Assembly: GCF_047250365.1 (NCBI RefSeq)
Contig: NZ_JBLBVL010000004.1
Location: 62,001 to 126,000 of the forward strand
Source: Thaumasiovibrio sp047250365
GTDB taxonomy: Bacteria; Pseudomonadota; Gammaproteobacteria; Enterobacterales; Vibrionaceae
Direction: 5' to 3'
Length of the DNA stretch: 64,000 bases
A program made the translations under genes and the position numbers. Position 1 is the stretch's first letter, and every line of letters starts with the position of its first letter. The notes below the pieces were generated by a model, which was not told the origin of the DNA, made no database searches, and was given only the letters and a program-made list of their open reading frames with translations. Positions 17,492 to 26,239 of the stretch are shown in pieces.

Positions 17492-17626
17492 ATGGTGATA
17501 AAAGTGTACGCAATGCCACCAAAAGTGCAATCCTTGCCTCTAAAACCATGTGGTTCAGAGGCGTTAAGGCAAGCATTGGTTAGACAGGCACAACGACAAG
17601 GTGGTTATTCGTTAAGTGCCCAATGA
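17492..17626 (+). CDS. Small ORF, 44 residues, hypothetical
   Basis: ATG at 17492 has GGAG five bases upstream, which is unusually good initiation for a random short frame. The product begins MVIKVYAMPPKVQSLPLKPC and continues as a basic, Gln/Arg-rich helix (EALRQALVRQAQRQ) ending SAQ. There is no signal peptide or membrane helix. It faces cutA tail to tail and follows the structured element at 17372-17435. I do not recognise the family; it could be a regulatory small protein or a leader. Confidence 0.5.
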   Translation: MVIKVYAMPPKVQSLPLKPCGSEALRQALVRQAQRQGGYSLSAQ

Positions 17627-17635
17627 TAAGGTGCG

Positions 17636-17959
17636 TTATTGATGAGTTTCAGCGTCTATCCAATCAAGATAGGCGCTGCTCCCGCCTTGAATAGGAATCA
17701 CGATAACTTCAGGTAAATCATAGTTATGATTTTTACAGATGACACTTTTTACTTGCTCAACTAATGCATAACGGGTTTTGATTTCGAGTTGGAACTCTTT
17801 GTCATCATTGACCTTTCCTTGCCAGCGGTAGAAACTGTGTACTTGCGATGACTGTATGCATGCTGCTAAATGTTCAGTCAACAATTGATTACAAATGGTG
17901 TCAGCTACCTGATTGTTATCTGTCGTCGTTTTTACAATGCAGTATTTTCTGTCACTCAT
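17636..17959 (-). CDS. cutA: CutA1 divalent-cation tolerance protein
   Basis: The 107-residue protein shows the CutA1 pattern: IVKTTTDNNQVADTICNQLLTEHLAACIQ at the start, FYRWQGKVNDDKEFQLEIKT in the centre and HNYDLPEVIVIPIQGGSSAYLDWI at the end (segments of the same chain). CutA1 forms very stable trimers with a ferredoxin-like fold and is linked to copper tolerance, although its biochemical role is still debated. It is transcribed away from the LysR gene region as a likely single gene. Confidence 0.93.
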   Translation of the reverse strand: MSDRKYCIVKTTTDNNQVADTICNQLLTEHLAACIQSSQVHSFYRWQGKVNDDKEFQLEIKTRYALVEQVKSVICKNHNYDLPEVIVIPIQGGSSAYLDWIDAETHQ

Positions 17960-18000
17960 AGTGATACCGTTAGTTGATAGTTTAATAAAACAAGTTGATA

Positions 18001-18906
18001 TTACATATCCAGTTGTTTTGATTTGATCATGCGCTTCGCCTCGCGTCGAATACAGTCACGAAGCGGGTTTTCAATGGAATCAGTACGCCAGATAAAAGAG
18101 AGCGTGCGTTGCATGTTAAGCTCGGGCACGCTGAGTGCGACCAACTCCCCACGTTCAATATACTTAACCACATCCAAGTAAGGCAGGCAGCTTAAATAAT
18201 GTCCATTACTAACCATCATTCTAAGCACTTGAACTTGTTCGTATTCTCGCCACACATCTAGGTCATCAATGATGCCGTGCATCGCACTATCAAATATTTT
18301 CCGTGTACCAGCGCCTTGTTCACGCAAAACCCACTTAGCCTGCTCTAATTGCGCCAAGCTTACTTTAGTTAGTTTAGAATAGGGATGATGGTTTGAAGCA
18401 ACAATGACTAAATGATCATGACACCAGATTTCTTGCTGTAGCCGACTATCGTCGCAACGTCCCTCAATGATGCCAATATCGCTTTCAAAGTTCCTCACTT
18501 TATCGATAACTTTTTGTGTGTTATGCACCTTAAAGTTAATTCGTAATTCTGGGAAGTCTCTATCAATAATACTGATGAGTTCAGGCAAAAGGTGTTCAGC
18601 GGCTGTTTGACTGGCTGCCAAGTTGATCTCACCACTAACAAGGTGTTGATCATAAAAGCCAAGTTCGATTTGCTGTGCATCGAATAGTAGCTGCTTTGCT
18701 CTTGGTCTCAGCCATGTTCCCCAGTAGGTAAGCGACATGCGCTTGCCTTGTCGTTCAAATAATGGGCGGCCTAGCATCTTTTCTAATTGTGACAGTGCCA
18801 TACTGGCCGCAGACTGGGTAAGTGCCAGTTTTTCTGCAGCTTTACTGACACTTCCTGTTGAAGCTACTTCTTCGAAAACGGCAAGTTGCTTGAGAGAATA
18901 ACGCAT
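18001..18906 (-). CDS. LysR-family regulator (YeiE-like), divergent from the FNT-CBS gene
   Basis: The open frame reaches 19164, but the LysR domain begins at the ATG at 18906: MRYSLKQLAVFEEVASTGSV, so I take 301 residues. The winged HTH occupies about 1-60 (KAAEKLALTQSAASMALSQLEKMLG) and the effector domain about 88-300. Phrases such as HLLPELISIIDRDFPELRI and DIGIIEG resemble YeiE-like LysR proteins. The divergent neighbour at 19132 is a formate/nitrite-channel protein, so it is the probable target. The inducer is unknown. Confidence 0.9.
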   Translation of the reverse strand: MRYSLKQLAVFEEVASTGSVSKAAEKLALTQSAASMALSQLEKMLGRPLFERQGKRMSLTYWGTWLRPRAKQLLFDAQQIELGFYDQHLVSGEINLAASQTAAEHLLPELISIIDRDFPELRINFKVHNTQKVIDKVRNFESDIGIIEGRCDDSRLQQEIWCHDHLVIVASNHHPYSKLTKVSLAQLEQAKWVLREQGAGTRKIFDSAMHGIIDDLDVWREYEQVQVLRMMVSNGHYLSCLPYLDVVKYIERGELVALSVPELNMQRTLSFIWRTDSIENPLRDCIRREAKRMIKSKQLDM

Positions 18907-19131
18907 GAAGCCTCTTTTAATGATAGGTCTAACGAGCGCTGTCATTGTACCATAATTAATATCAAATTTACTGATACTAGTTAAAAGAAAAATCAATTGT
19001 ACACCCTGTATTTGCCCACGTAACCTGTCAGCAGTTAAACAAGTCGTGCATGGCTGACCTAATTTACAGATATAACGGATTGGCCGGAATTTGTATGTGA
19101 TTGCCATGTAGTGGAAAATGAGGAGTGTTGA

Positions 19132-20631
19132 ATGCAACCAACCATATATAGCGATCTTCATCATTTGTCTCCTAAAGAGATGATGGAAAATGCTGAAAGT
19201 TACGCTCTTGGTAAAGCGACAAAGTCGACCAAAGCGACCATTGGTTTCGCAATGACGGCTGGGGTCTTCATTGGCTTGGCATTTGTATTCTACATCACGG
19301 TTACGACCGGAAATGTTGGCATCGGCTGGGGTGTCAACCGTCTACTGGGTGGCATGGCGTTTAGCTTGGGATTGATCTTAGTTGTGTTGTGTGGTGGTGA
19401 ACTATTCACTAGTTCAGTGCTGACCAGTATAGCAAGAGCAAATAATGAGATATCAACGACCAAGATGATAAGAATATGGTTGAATGTCTATATCGGCAAT
19501 TTTTTAGGTGCCATGATTTTGTTAGCACTGGTTACCTCCGCCCAGCTTTACAAACTAGATGATGGTCAATGGGGCTATAACGCGTTGTTGATAGCTCAAC
19601 ATAAATTGCACCATGAGCCGTTGCAAGCATTTAGCCTTGGTATCTTGTGTAACATGCTGGTGTGTTTGGCGATATGGATGACATTTTGTTCTAACAACAC
19701 GTTAGTTAAATTGGTCGTGCTTATTCTTCCCGTGTCGATGTTTGTTAGTACTGGCTTTGAGCACAGCGTGGCAAATATGTTTATGGTGCCTTTAGGAATA
19801 TTTATACAGAACTTTGCACCAGACACTTTCTGGCAGCAGATTGGTGTTTCAGCCGCACAGTTTTCAGATTTAACGATTGCACACTTTTTAACAGAAAATT
19901 TAATTCCAGTAACGCTAGGTAATATTGTTGGGGGTAGCGTATTGGTTGGATTAACGTATTGGGCGTTATTAAGCTCAAAAACGCAACCATTACCATCGGC
20001 CACAATTCTTACTCCAAATTTTTCAGGTAGCCAACAATTTTTTGAGGATATCATGATGACAAATGACAATATGTTAGTGCGCGATCATATGGAATCGCCT
20101 TCTTTAACGCTGCAACCAGAAATGCCCATTGTAAAAGCACTTGATGTACTAATTGAGAATGATCTTTCTGGTGCACCAGTAATGACGTCAGATCAGCGCT
20201 TAGTTGGGTTCTTTTCTGTACACGATGTGCTGGTTGATTTGTGGTGTGAGGAATATATGCCCAACCATGAGCGTAAAGTACAAGACCTTATGAAATCCGA
20301 AGTTCATACCGTCAGTCCAGAGAATTCTGTTCTTGAAATCGCAGAGTATATGAGCATTGATAAAAATGTCCTTTATCCGGTAAGTGATGCAGGCATTGCA
20401 ACCCGATTGTCTACTATGCCGCTGTATGAGCGAGCACGTACAATGACGATTAATCGACCACATTGTTATCCAGTCGTTGAACATGGTGAGCTAGTAGGGT
20501 TGATTGCGAGAAGTCATGTCATTAAGGCTATTCGTCCTCTCTTTGGTAACCACCTGAATGTAGTTGAAGCTGACATAGAAGCTGACATAGAAGCTGAAAC
20601 GAAAGAAAGTGAACAACTGCAAACAGCGTAA
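19132..20631 (+). CDS. Formate/nitrite transporter-family channel fused to a C-terminal CBS pair
   Basis: This 499-residue protein has a complete FNT channel domain (about 10-290) with six membrane segments, the GGELFTSSVL helix break and STGFEHSVANM, whose His is the conserved pore histidine of FocA/NirC. A linker follows, then two CBS motifs (about 325-470: MESPSLTLQPEMPIVKAL and VHTVSPENSVLEIAEYM), which usually bind adenosyl ligands and gate partners. FocA itself is about 280 residues, so this is a fusion. The C-terminal tail carries a DIEADIEAE repeat encoded by 12-bp tandem copies (20569-20592). The probable substrate is formate or another small monovalent anion, with gating by the CBS module. 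Confidence 0.88.
   Translation: MQPTIYSDLHHLSPKEMMENAESYALGKATKSTKATIGFAMTAGVFIGLAFVFYITVTTGNVGIGWGVNRLLGGMAFSLGLILVVLCGGELFTSSVLTSIARANNEISTTKMIRIWLNVYIGNFLGAMILLALVTSAQLYKLDDGQWGYNALLIAQHKLHHEPLQAFSLGILCNMLVCLAIWMTFCSNNTLVKLVVLILPVSMFVSTGFEHSVANMFMVPLGIFIQNFAPDTFWQQIGVSAAQFSDLTIAHFLTENLIPVTLGNIVGGSVLVGLTYWALLSSKTQPLPSATILTPNFSGSQQFFEDIMMTNDNMLVRDHMESPSLTLQPEMPIVKALDVLIENDLSGAPVMTSDQRLVGFFSVHDVLVDLWCEEYMPNHERKVQDLMKSEVHTVSPENSVLEIAEYMSIDKNVLYPVSDAGIATRLSTMPLYERARTMTINRPHCYPVVEHGELVGLIARSHVIKAIRPLFGNHLNVVEADIEADIEAETKESEQLQTA
20569..20598 (+). repeat. 12-bp tandem repeat in the C-terminal tail of the FNT-CBS gene
   Basis: GCTGACATAGAA is present twice in full (20569-20580 and 20581-20592) and half again (GCTGAA). 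It is in frame and encodes repeated ADIE. Copy-number change would alter the acidic tail without a frameshift. Confidence 0.85.
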
Positions 20632-20697
20632 AGTTAATTTATATCTATTTCTATTTGTTTCTCGTTTAAATAAGTTAAGTGTTCAAAACTTATTTTT

Positions 20698-20722
20698 GGC
20701 CCGGATTTCCGGGCCTTTTTTT
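20698..20722 (+). terminator. Rho-independent terminator after the FNT-CBS gene
   Basis: GGCCCGG/CCGGGCC form a 7-bp GC stem with an ATTT loop, followed by seven T residues. It lies 67 bases after the stop. Confidence 0.92.
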
Positions 20723-20770
20723 ATTTGTCGTTTTACTATTTCATCGTGTGCTCGTTCCATTTCATCATAT

Positions 20771-22480
20771 TTATACTCGCCGATAAGGTAAATAGACAGG
20801 GTCCCAAATATTCTCTTCCAGTAACTCTTCAATATTTGTAGCGCAGAAGCTACAGCCTGGTTCCTTAATGCAGACATTCTGCAGGATTCGCTTCGCAACC
20901 AATAACGAAATCTCGCGCAGTTGGTTCACTGGCGGGAAAACGCAGCCTTCTTCAATATCGGCGTCGCTGACACAGTCGGCGAGGGCATAGGCAGCAGTAG
21001 TAAATACGTCTAAGTTGATGGTTTGTAGCTGCGCGACAATGGCTGCTAGGCCAACACCTGGGAAAATAAAGACGTTATTTCCCTGTCCGATTCGATAGTT
21101 TTTTCCCTCGTAAGACACGTCACTAAATGGACTTCCAGTAGCAACGAGTGCTTGTCCCTTACTCCAGCGAATAATATCTTCGGGTAGCGCTTCACAATTT
21201 GCAGTGGGGTTGGAAAGCGGCATAACAATAGGTCGAGGGTCGTGGTTGAGTAGTGCCTTGATATGCTGTTGTTGGAAAGAACCCCCAACTCCACTGGCAC
21301 CGACCAATACGGTAATTTTTTGCTTTTCTAGCAGATCGTCTAAAGATACTGCTCCTGAGATTCCCCACGCTTGTTTTAACGATGCTGGTTGGGCAAAACG
21401 GCGTTTATAATCATCAAGATTATCTCGGTCATCGAAGATGACTCCTTGCGAGTCGGCAACAAAAATACGTGATTTAGCGTCTTGTTGGGAGCGCCCTTCT
21501 TTAAGTAAACCCGCATATATTTGGTCAGCAATACCAACGCCGCCAGCCCCCGCGCCATAGATAGCAATAAATTGCTCAGAAAGAGATTGCTTTTTCGTCC
21601 GCATTGCCGCCAATATTCCGGCGAGTGTAACAGCGCCAGTCCCCTGAATATCGTCGTTAAATGACGGCAAGGTGTCATGGTACGCAACCAAATTATCAAA
21701 AGCATTTGATTTGCTAAAATCTTCCCACTGCAAGACGGCCCGGGGGAAACAGCGCTGCACTTGCATGATAAACTTAGCAATGAAGTCGTGATACTCTTTT
21801 CCTTTCATGCGCTTACGTGCTTCACCTAAATACATAGGATCATTGAGCAAATCTTGATTATCGGTTCCTACATCAAGTGCAATGGGTAGGCAGTGCGCTG
21901 GGTGGATGCCTGCCCCTAATGTATATAAGGAGAGCTTACCGATAGGAATGGCCATTCCCCCTACGCCTTGGTCGCCAATGCCTAATATTCCTTGACTATC
22001 GGTTACAACGATAATTCGAATATCCTTACCTTGAAAATGGCGGGCTAATTCAGTCATATTATCGACGTTATCTTCAGTAACATATAGGCCACGCGCCGTT
22101 TGGTAACGATGGCTAAATTGTTGACATGCCTTACCTACTGTTGGGGTATAAATGATGGGCATCATTTCATCGATATAGCGCGAAAGAAGGGCATAAAAGA
22201 GTGTTTCGTTTCGATCTTGTAGTGCCCGTAGATATTGATATTTTTCCATATCTTCATCTAGGTTGGCAAACCCAGCATAGACACGATTTACTTGGTCTTC
22301 AAAGGATTGTACTCGTGGTGGAAGCAGACCATTAAGCCCGAACGCTTTGCGCTCTTCATAAGTAAAAGCAGTGCTTTTATTTAGTGTTCTGTCGTTTAAT
22401 AGGTCTGTGCCTGAAATGGAGACAGGGCGAAATTCATTTCCATTTTCGTCTTTCCAGCGTAAATATTTACCTTCAGTCAT
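20771..22480 (-). CDS. NAD(P)-dependent malic enzyme (MaeA/SfcA type)
   Basis: The enzyme oxidatively decarboxylates malate to pyruvate. I place the start at 22480 because GGAGG sits five bases upstream and the product MTEGKYLRWKDENG then has about 569 residues, the normal length for the large malic enzymes; the longer frame to 22639 lacks such a site. Landmarks are YTPTVGKACQQFS, VVTDSQGILGIGDQG, FNDDIQGTGAVTLAG and the Rossmann GAGAGGVGIA. Unusually the extreme C-terminus is cysteine-rich (VCIKEPGCSFCATN). It is divergent from the ROK kinase gene with 153 bases between starts. Confidence 0.9.
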   Translation of the reverse strand: MTEGKYLRWKDENGNEFRPVSISGTDLLNDRTLNKSTAFTYEERKAFGLNGLLPPRVQSFEDQVNRVYAGFANLDEDMEKYQYLRALQDRNETLFYALLSRYIDEMMPIIYTPTVGKACQQFSHRYQTARGLYVTEDNVDNMTELARHFQGKDIRIIVVTDSQGILGIGDQGVGGMAIPIGKLSLYTLGAGIHPAHCLPIALDVGTDNQDLLNDPMYLGEARKRMKGKEYHDFIAKFIMQVQRCFPRAVLQWEDFSKSNAFDNLVAYHDTLPSFNDDIQGTGAVTLAGILAAMRTKKQSLSEQFIAIYGAGAGGVGIADQIYAGLLKEGRSQQDAKSRIFVADSQGVIFDDRDNLDDYKRRFAQPASLKQAWGISGAVSLDDLLEKQKITVLVGASGVGGSFQQQHIKALLNHDPRPIVMPLSNPTANCEALPEDIIRWSKGQALVATGSPFSDVSYEGKNYRIGQGNNVFIFPGVGLAAIVAQLQTINLDVFTTAAYALADCVSDADIEEGCVFPPVNQLREISLLVAKRILQNVCIKEPGCSFCATNIEELLEENIWDPVYLPYRRV

Positions 22481-22633
22481 GACGCCTCCACGTGGCGGGA
22501 TTAGGTTAAGATCATTAATAGTATGACCTAATGTGGAAAAATACTGTGAGGTTATCGAAAAAGCATGATTAACCGCATTAATTTTGCGACGATATTGAGG
22601 TTGCTTCTCAATGGGATAACTAAGGGAGAGAGA

Positions 22634-23542
22634 ATGCAAAAGTACTACTGGGGCGTCGATTTAGGCGGAACCAAAATAGAATGCGCAGTTATGGATCGTG
22701 AAACGGATACTTGTGTGTTGCGTGAGCGTATGCCAACCGAGGGTGATAAAGGATATCGGCATGTTTTGGATAACATCAAAATGTTGATTGAGCGTTGTGC
22801 TGAGCAAGTGGGCGCATACCCAGAACGCGTTGGTTTTGGAACACCTGGCACATTGGATCCGCAAACTGGCGTAATGAAAAACTGTAATTCGACCCATTTG
22901 AATGATCAGCCTTTAGATAAAGATCTAAAGATATTGCTCGATTGTGATGTGCTATTAGCCAATGATGCAAATTGTTTTGCCTTAGCGGAGACAACTCTGG
23001 GCGTTGTTCCAGATGTAGCCCCAGAGGCCAGCGTGGTATTTGGCGTTATTCTAGGCACTGGGGTGGGCGCAGGTATTGTCGTTAATGGCAAAGTATTGAA
23101 TGGTCACCATGGTATTGCAGGCGAGTGGGGACACAACGTACTTAATCATGATACCGGTATGCCGTGCTATTGTGGTAAGTCGGGCTGTGTTGAAACTGAA
23201 ATCTCGGGGCCAGCACTTGAACGTTTCTATGCTGAATTGGCCGGAGAAGTGCGTCCGTTAAAAGACATTGCGGCGGCAGCCGAGGCAGGGGATGGATTAT
23301 GTCGACACACGTTAACCCATTTGGTTGAACAGTTTGCTGCTGCGGTATCTGTTGCGATCAATATTATTGACCCAGATGTTATCGTGATTGGCGGTGGGGT
23401 TGGAAATATTGATGCCATTTACGAGTACACGCCTGCTGCAATAAAAAAGCATCTGTTTAACCCTCATTTCGCTTCATTGTTAGTTAGGCCAAAGCTTGGT
23501 GATAGTGCAGGCGTGTTTGGTGCGGCGATGCTAGTGAAATAA
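22634..23542 (+). CDS. ROK-family sugar kinase (fructokinase/GlcNAc kinase-like)
   Basis: The start at 22634 follows AGGGAGAG and yields 302 residues beginning MQKYYWGVDLGGTKIE. ROK landmarks are the ATP phosphate-binding DLGGTK, catalytic Asp in LLANDANCFALAE, IILGTGVGAG-like (VILGTGVGAG), zinc site GEWGH...CYCGKSGCVE and VIGGGVGN. It most resembles Mak-type fructokinases (KNCNSTHLNDQPLDKDL) but ROK specificity is hard to read from sequence; glucose, fructose, mannose and N-acetylglucosamine are all possible. Confidence 0.88.
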   Translation: MQKYYWGVDLGGTKIECAVMDRETDTCVLRERMPTEGDKGYRHVLDNIKMLIERCAEQVGAYPERVGFGTPGTLDPQTGVMKNCNSTHLNDQPLDKDLKILLDCDVLLANDANCFALAETTLGVVPDVAPEASVVFGVILGTGVGAGIVVNGKVLNGHHGIAGEWGHNVLNHDTGMPCYCGKSGCVETEISGPALERFYAELAGEVRPLKDIAAAAEAGDGLCRHTLTHLVEQFAAAVSVAINIIDPDVIVIGGGVGNIDAIYEYTPAAIKKHLFNPHFASLLVRPKLGDSAGVFGAAMLVK

Positions 23543-23546
23543 CGAT

Positions 23547-23601
23547 CAGCCATCGATGCATCGTGTTCAAGTTAACATTGGGAAACGCGATGCATTGGCT
23601 G
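23547..23601. repeat. Imperfect inverted repeat downstream of the ROK kinase
   Basis: CAGCCA (23547) plus ATGCATCG (23556) pair with CGATGCAT (23588) plus TGGCTG (to 23601), giving 14 pairs with a TCG bulge and a 24-base loop. There is no T-run. The right arm overlaps a short 31-codon ORF (23590-23685, MHWLLVNFGAF...) with GGGAA upstream, which might encode a tiny membrane protein; I give that little weight. Confidence 0.45.
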
Positions 23602-23703
23602 TTGGTGAATTTTGGTGCCTTTATTCTCGGTTTGTTGCGATTATCGCGACAAGCTGCTTTAACTTCGTTAGTATTCCCCCACTAAATTTGTAGGGTATTT
23701 GAT

Positions 23704-24018
23704 ATGAAAATTTCTGTTGATGGTGGCTCTTTCAAAGTTGCGATTGAGACCGAGTATGAGGGGTTGGTTGCTGAAGCGACTGAGATCTTTAAAGAGACGC
23801 TGAAGCAAGCAACGTCAAATGAGAAAGCGATTTTGCGCTTTTTGCAGATCATCGTAGAACACCGTGATAGTGATGACGCCATTGGTTATGCTGTTCTGGG
23901 GTTGCTGGGTTGGTATAACGACGTGATCTACCCAGTAAAAGATCAAGATATTGAACTAAATTTGCCGAAAATTGTTCCACATCTGATTAACCCGAAAGGC
24001 GACCTCTCTGCACGATAA
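23704..24018 (+). CDS. Hypothetical small acidic protein
   Basis: This 104-residue protein has no signal peptide, membrane segment or cysteine. It starts MKISVDGGSFKVAIETEY, has a central helical part (VAEATEIFKETLKQATSNEKAILRF...) and ends NPKGDLSAR. It is preceded by a weak ribosome-binding site and followed by a clear terminator, supporting a real single gene. I do not recognise the family. Confidence 0.65.
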   Translation: MKISVDGGSFKVAIETEYEGLVAEATEIFKETLKQATSNEKAILRFLQIIVEHRDSDDAIGYAVLGLLGWYNDVIYPVKDQDIELNLPKIVPHLINPKGDLSAR

Positions 24019-24076
24019 TCTCCTCTTGTCGTAAAAACCCTGTTCTTAAATTGATCTAGATATTATCTAATACCAT

Positions 24077-24124
24077 GGTAGGCGAGAGGGGTTATCCTCT
24101 CAGACTCTCGGCCTACCTTTTTTT
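24077..24124 (+). terminator. Rho-independent terminator
   Basis: GGTAGGC-GAGAG pairs with CTCTC-G-GCCTACC around an inner region and is followed by seven T residues. The inner GAGAGG/CCTCTC could form an alternative hairpin. It ends the 23704 gene. Confidence 0.88.
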
Positions 24125-24381
24125 GGTTTTGTCAGATGTTATCGGTAGGTATATAGATACAACGAGATCGAGAGAAGACAATTTCAACACCAACCTTTTG
24201 AATCCGTTCTAATAGCGTTTGTGGATTGCACGATTATTTCAAATTTATTTATCTAGAAAAGACAACAGCCAGAGTCGAAATGCAATTCTGGTGCCCGTGT
24301 CATGTATTTGCAAGATCTTTGTATGTATACACCATCCAAAAGCGGCTTGTAAGGGCCGTAAGTATCATCGATAATCTGGAC

Positions 24382-24444
24382 GTTGTTTACGTTGTTTACG
24401 TTGTTTACGTTGTTTACGTTGTTTACGTTGTTTACGTTATTTAT
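24382..24444 (+). repeat. Six perfect 9-bp tandem repeats GTTGTTTAC plus one degenerate copy
   Basis: GTTGTTTAC is repeated six times without change (24382-24435) and followed by GTTATTTAT (24436-24444). The array ends 11 bases before the ATG at 24456, so copy number alters the 5' leader. The rest of 24125-24381 shows no gene. The repeat could be a slippage-prone microsatellite or an array of regulator sites. Confidence 0.95.
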
Positions 24445-24455
24445 TAGGTTGTAAC

Positions 24456-26120
24456 ATGAAATTGAAAAGTTTAGCTTTAGCTTTAATGGTCGCTTCAGGT
24501 GGCGCATTCGCAAATGCGGATCTGATTTTCACCAATGGTGATATCATTCCAATGACAGGCGAGACTGATCGCGCTCAAGCCATCGCAATCAAAGACGGTG
24601 TAATCATCGCCGTGGGTAGCAATGCAGAAGTACTAAAAGAAAAAGGTGCGCAAACAGAAGTTCGTGACTTGAAAGGTAAGACAATGGCACCAGGCTTTAT
24701 CGACAGCCATGCCCACATTGTTAACTTTATCCCATTCATGGGCACGCAGTTCCTATACCCGTCGCCAGCTGGAGAAGCTGATACGATGGAAGACGTGACG
24801 CGCCTTATGACTAACTATTTGGCTACGCCGGGTCTGGATAAAGATAAAGTTCATATCAGTTTTGGTTATGATGACTCAGTAATTGGTCGTCACCCAACTA
24901 TCGATGATTTAGACCCAATCAGTAAGGGGTTTAAACTTTGCTTGGCACATGTATCAGGCCACTTAATTAGTTGTAACAGTGCTGGACTTGCGGCATTGGG
25001 TTACGATGAAAATACACCAAATCCTGACGGTGGTGTAATCCGTCGTGATGATCAAGGTAAAATGACCGGTGTGTTGGAAGAGTCAGCAACTTATCCGGTA
25101 ATGGCGCACCTAACCATTGAACCAAGTGAAATCGCGCAACGCTTTAAAGAGGCGCAAGAAGTCTTCACCAAAAATGGTGTTACCACCGCCCAAGAAGGCC
25201 TTGCAACTAAAACGACAATGCAGTTAATGCAACACTTGGCGTCAGCAGACTTACTGGATATTGATATTCTTGCTTACCCTAAGTGGTATGAGTTTGAAGA
25301 GATTATTGAAACTAGCCCGTTGGGTGAGTATGTTAATGGTCTAAAAGTTGCTGGTATGAAGATTACCAGTGATGGCTCGCCACAAGGTAAAACAGCGTAT
25401 TTGTCGACACCGTATTTCGAAGTGCCGCACAACCACGCATATCACTACCATGGCTACCCAATCATGCCGCAAGAAGAGTTGAATGAGTACGCGGCGATTG
25501 CGTTTAAACACAATGCTCACTTGATCACCCATGCCAATGGTGATGCTGCTGCGCAAATGCTGCTTAATGCTGTTGACCACGCGATTGAACTACACGGTGA
25601 TCGTGACCACCGTACGACGATCATTCATGGTCAGACAATGCGCTTGGACCAAGTTCAAAGAGCGGCAGATCTGGATATGATTGGCTCATTTTTCCCGGCA
25701 CATACTTTCTTCTGGGGTGATTTCCACCGCGATTCAGTATTGGGCCCTTGGCGTGCATCAAACATCTCACCATTGGGATGGGCGAAAGAGTTTGGTTTGA
25801 AATATACCATTCACATGGATGCGCCAGTTGTTCTACCTAACCAATTGTTAAATATGTGGACTGCAGTTAACCGTTCTACTCGTTCAGGCGATACGTTAGG
25901 TGAATGGCATAAACTAACCGCTTATGAAGCATTAGAAGCGGTGACAGTTACTGCAGCATTCCAAAACTTCGAAGAGAATGAAAAAGGTTCTTTGGAAGTA
26001 GGCAAACGTGCTGACCTAGTTATCCTTGGTGATAACCCGCTAGACGTTGACCCGATGGCAATCAAAGACATCTCTGTCCTTGAAACTATCAAAGATGGTA
26101 AAACAATCTATACACTATAA
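24456..26120 (+). CDS. Exported amidohydrolase family 3 protein (YtcJ-like)
   Basis: The 554-residue protein has a signal peptide (MKLKSLALALMVASGGAFA) and the composite amidohydrolase architecture: small beta-sandwich halves flanking a TIM barrel. Visible are the metal motif GFIDSHAH, LVSGHLIS-like (HVSGHLISCNSAGL), HANGDAA, IHGQ and the C-terminal LEVGKRADLVILGDNP. YtcJ-type enzymes are metal-dependent hydrolases of mostly unknown substrate. Its immediate upstream region is the 9-bp repeat array; no partner gene is near, so the substrate is unknown. Confidence 0.9.
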   Translation: MKLKSLALALMVASGGAFANADLIFTNGDIIPMTGETDRAQAIAIKDGVIIAVGSNAEVLKEKGAQTEVRDLKGKTMAPGFIDSHAHIVNFIPFMGTQFLYPSPAGEADTMEDVTRLMTNYLATPGLDKDKVHISFGYDDSVIGRHPTIDDLDPISKGFKLCLAHVSGHLISCNSAGLAALGYDENTPNPDGGVIRRDDQGKMTGVLEESATYPVMAHLTIEPSEIAQRFKEAQEVFTKNGVTTAQEGLATKTTMQLMQHLASADLLDIDILAYPKWYEFEEIIETSPLGEYVNGLKVAGMKITSDGSPQGKTAYLSTPYFEVPHNHAYHYHGYPIMPQEELNEYAAIAFKHNAHLITHANGDAAAQMLLNAVDHAIELHGDRDHRTTIIHGQTMRLDQVQRAADLDMIGSFFPAHTFFWGDFHRDSVLGPWRASNISPLGWAKEFGLKYTIHMDAPVVLPNQLLNMWTAVNRSTRSGDTLGEWHKLTAYEALEAVTVTAAFQNFEENEKGSLEVGKRADLVILGDNPLDVDPMAIKDISVLETIKDGKTIYTL

Positions 26121-26207
26121 TTCGTTATAGATTGAACCGTATTGGTGACTGACATCAGCGTTACTAATACAGTGAAGTGTGCAAGTTAAGTAACTTCGCC
26201 TTCCCTC

Positions 26208-26237
26208 AAAAGCCGAGTCCTTAGGACTCGGCTTTTT
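26208..26237. terminator. Bidirectional Rho-independent terminator
   Basis: AAAAGCCGAGTCC/GGACTCGGCTTTTT with a TTA loop serves the amidohydrolase on the plus strand and the cysteine-rich protein on the minus strand. Confidence 0.93.
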
Positions 26238-26239
26238 CA

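Noticed and set aside
18001..19164. Long form of the LysR protein (387 residues)
   Set aside because: The extra N-terminus is unlike LysR proteins and overlaps the divergent FNT gene start; the family start is at 18906.
23547..23601. Integron attC site
   Set aside because: The inverted repeat lacks the core-site sequences of attC, and no integron cassettes are present.
24382..24444. CRISPR array
   Set aside because: The 9-bp units are directly adjacent with no spacers, and there are no cas genes.
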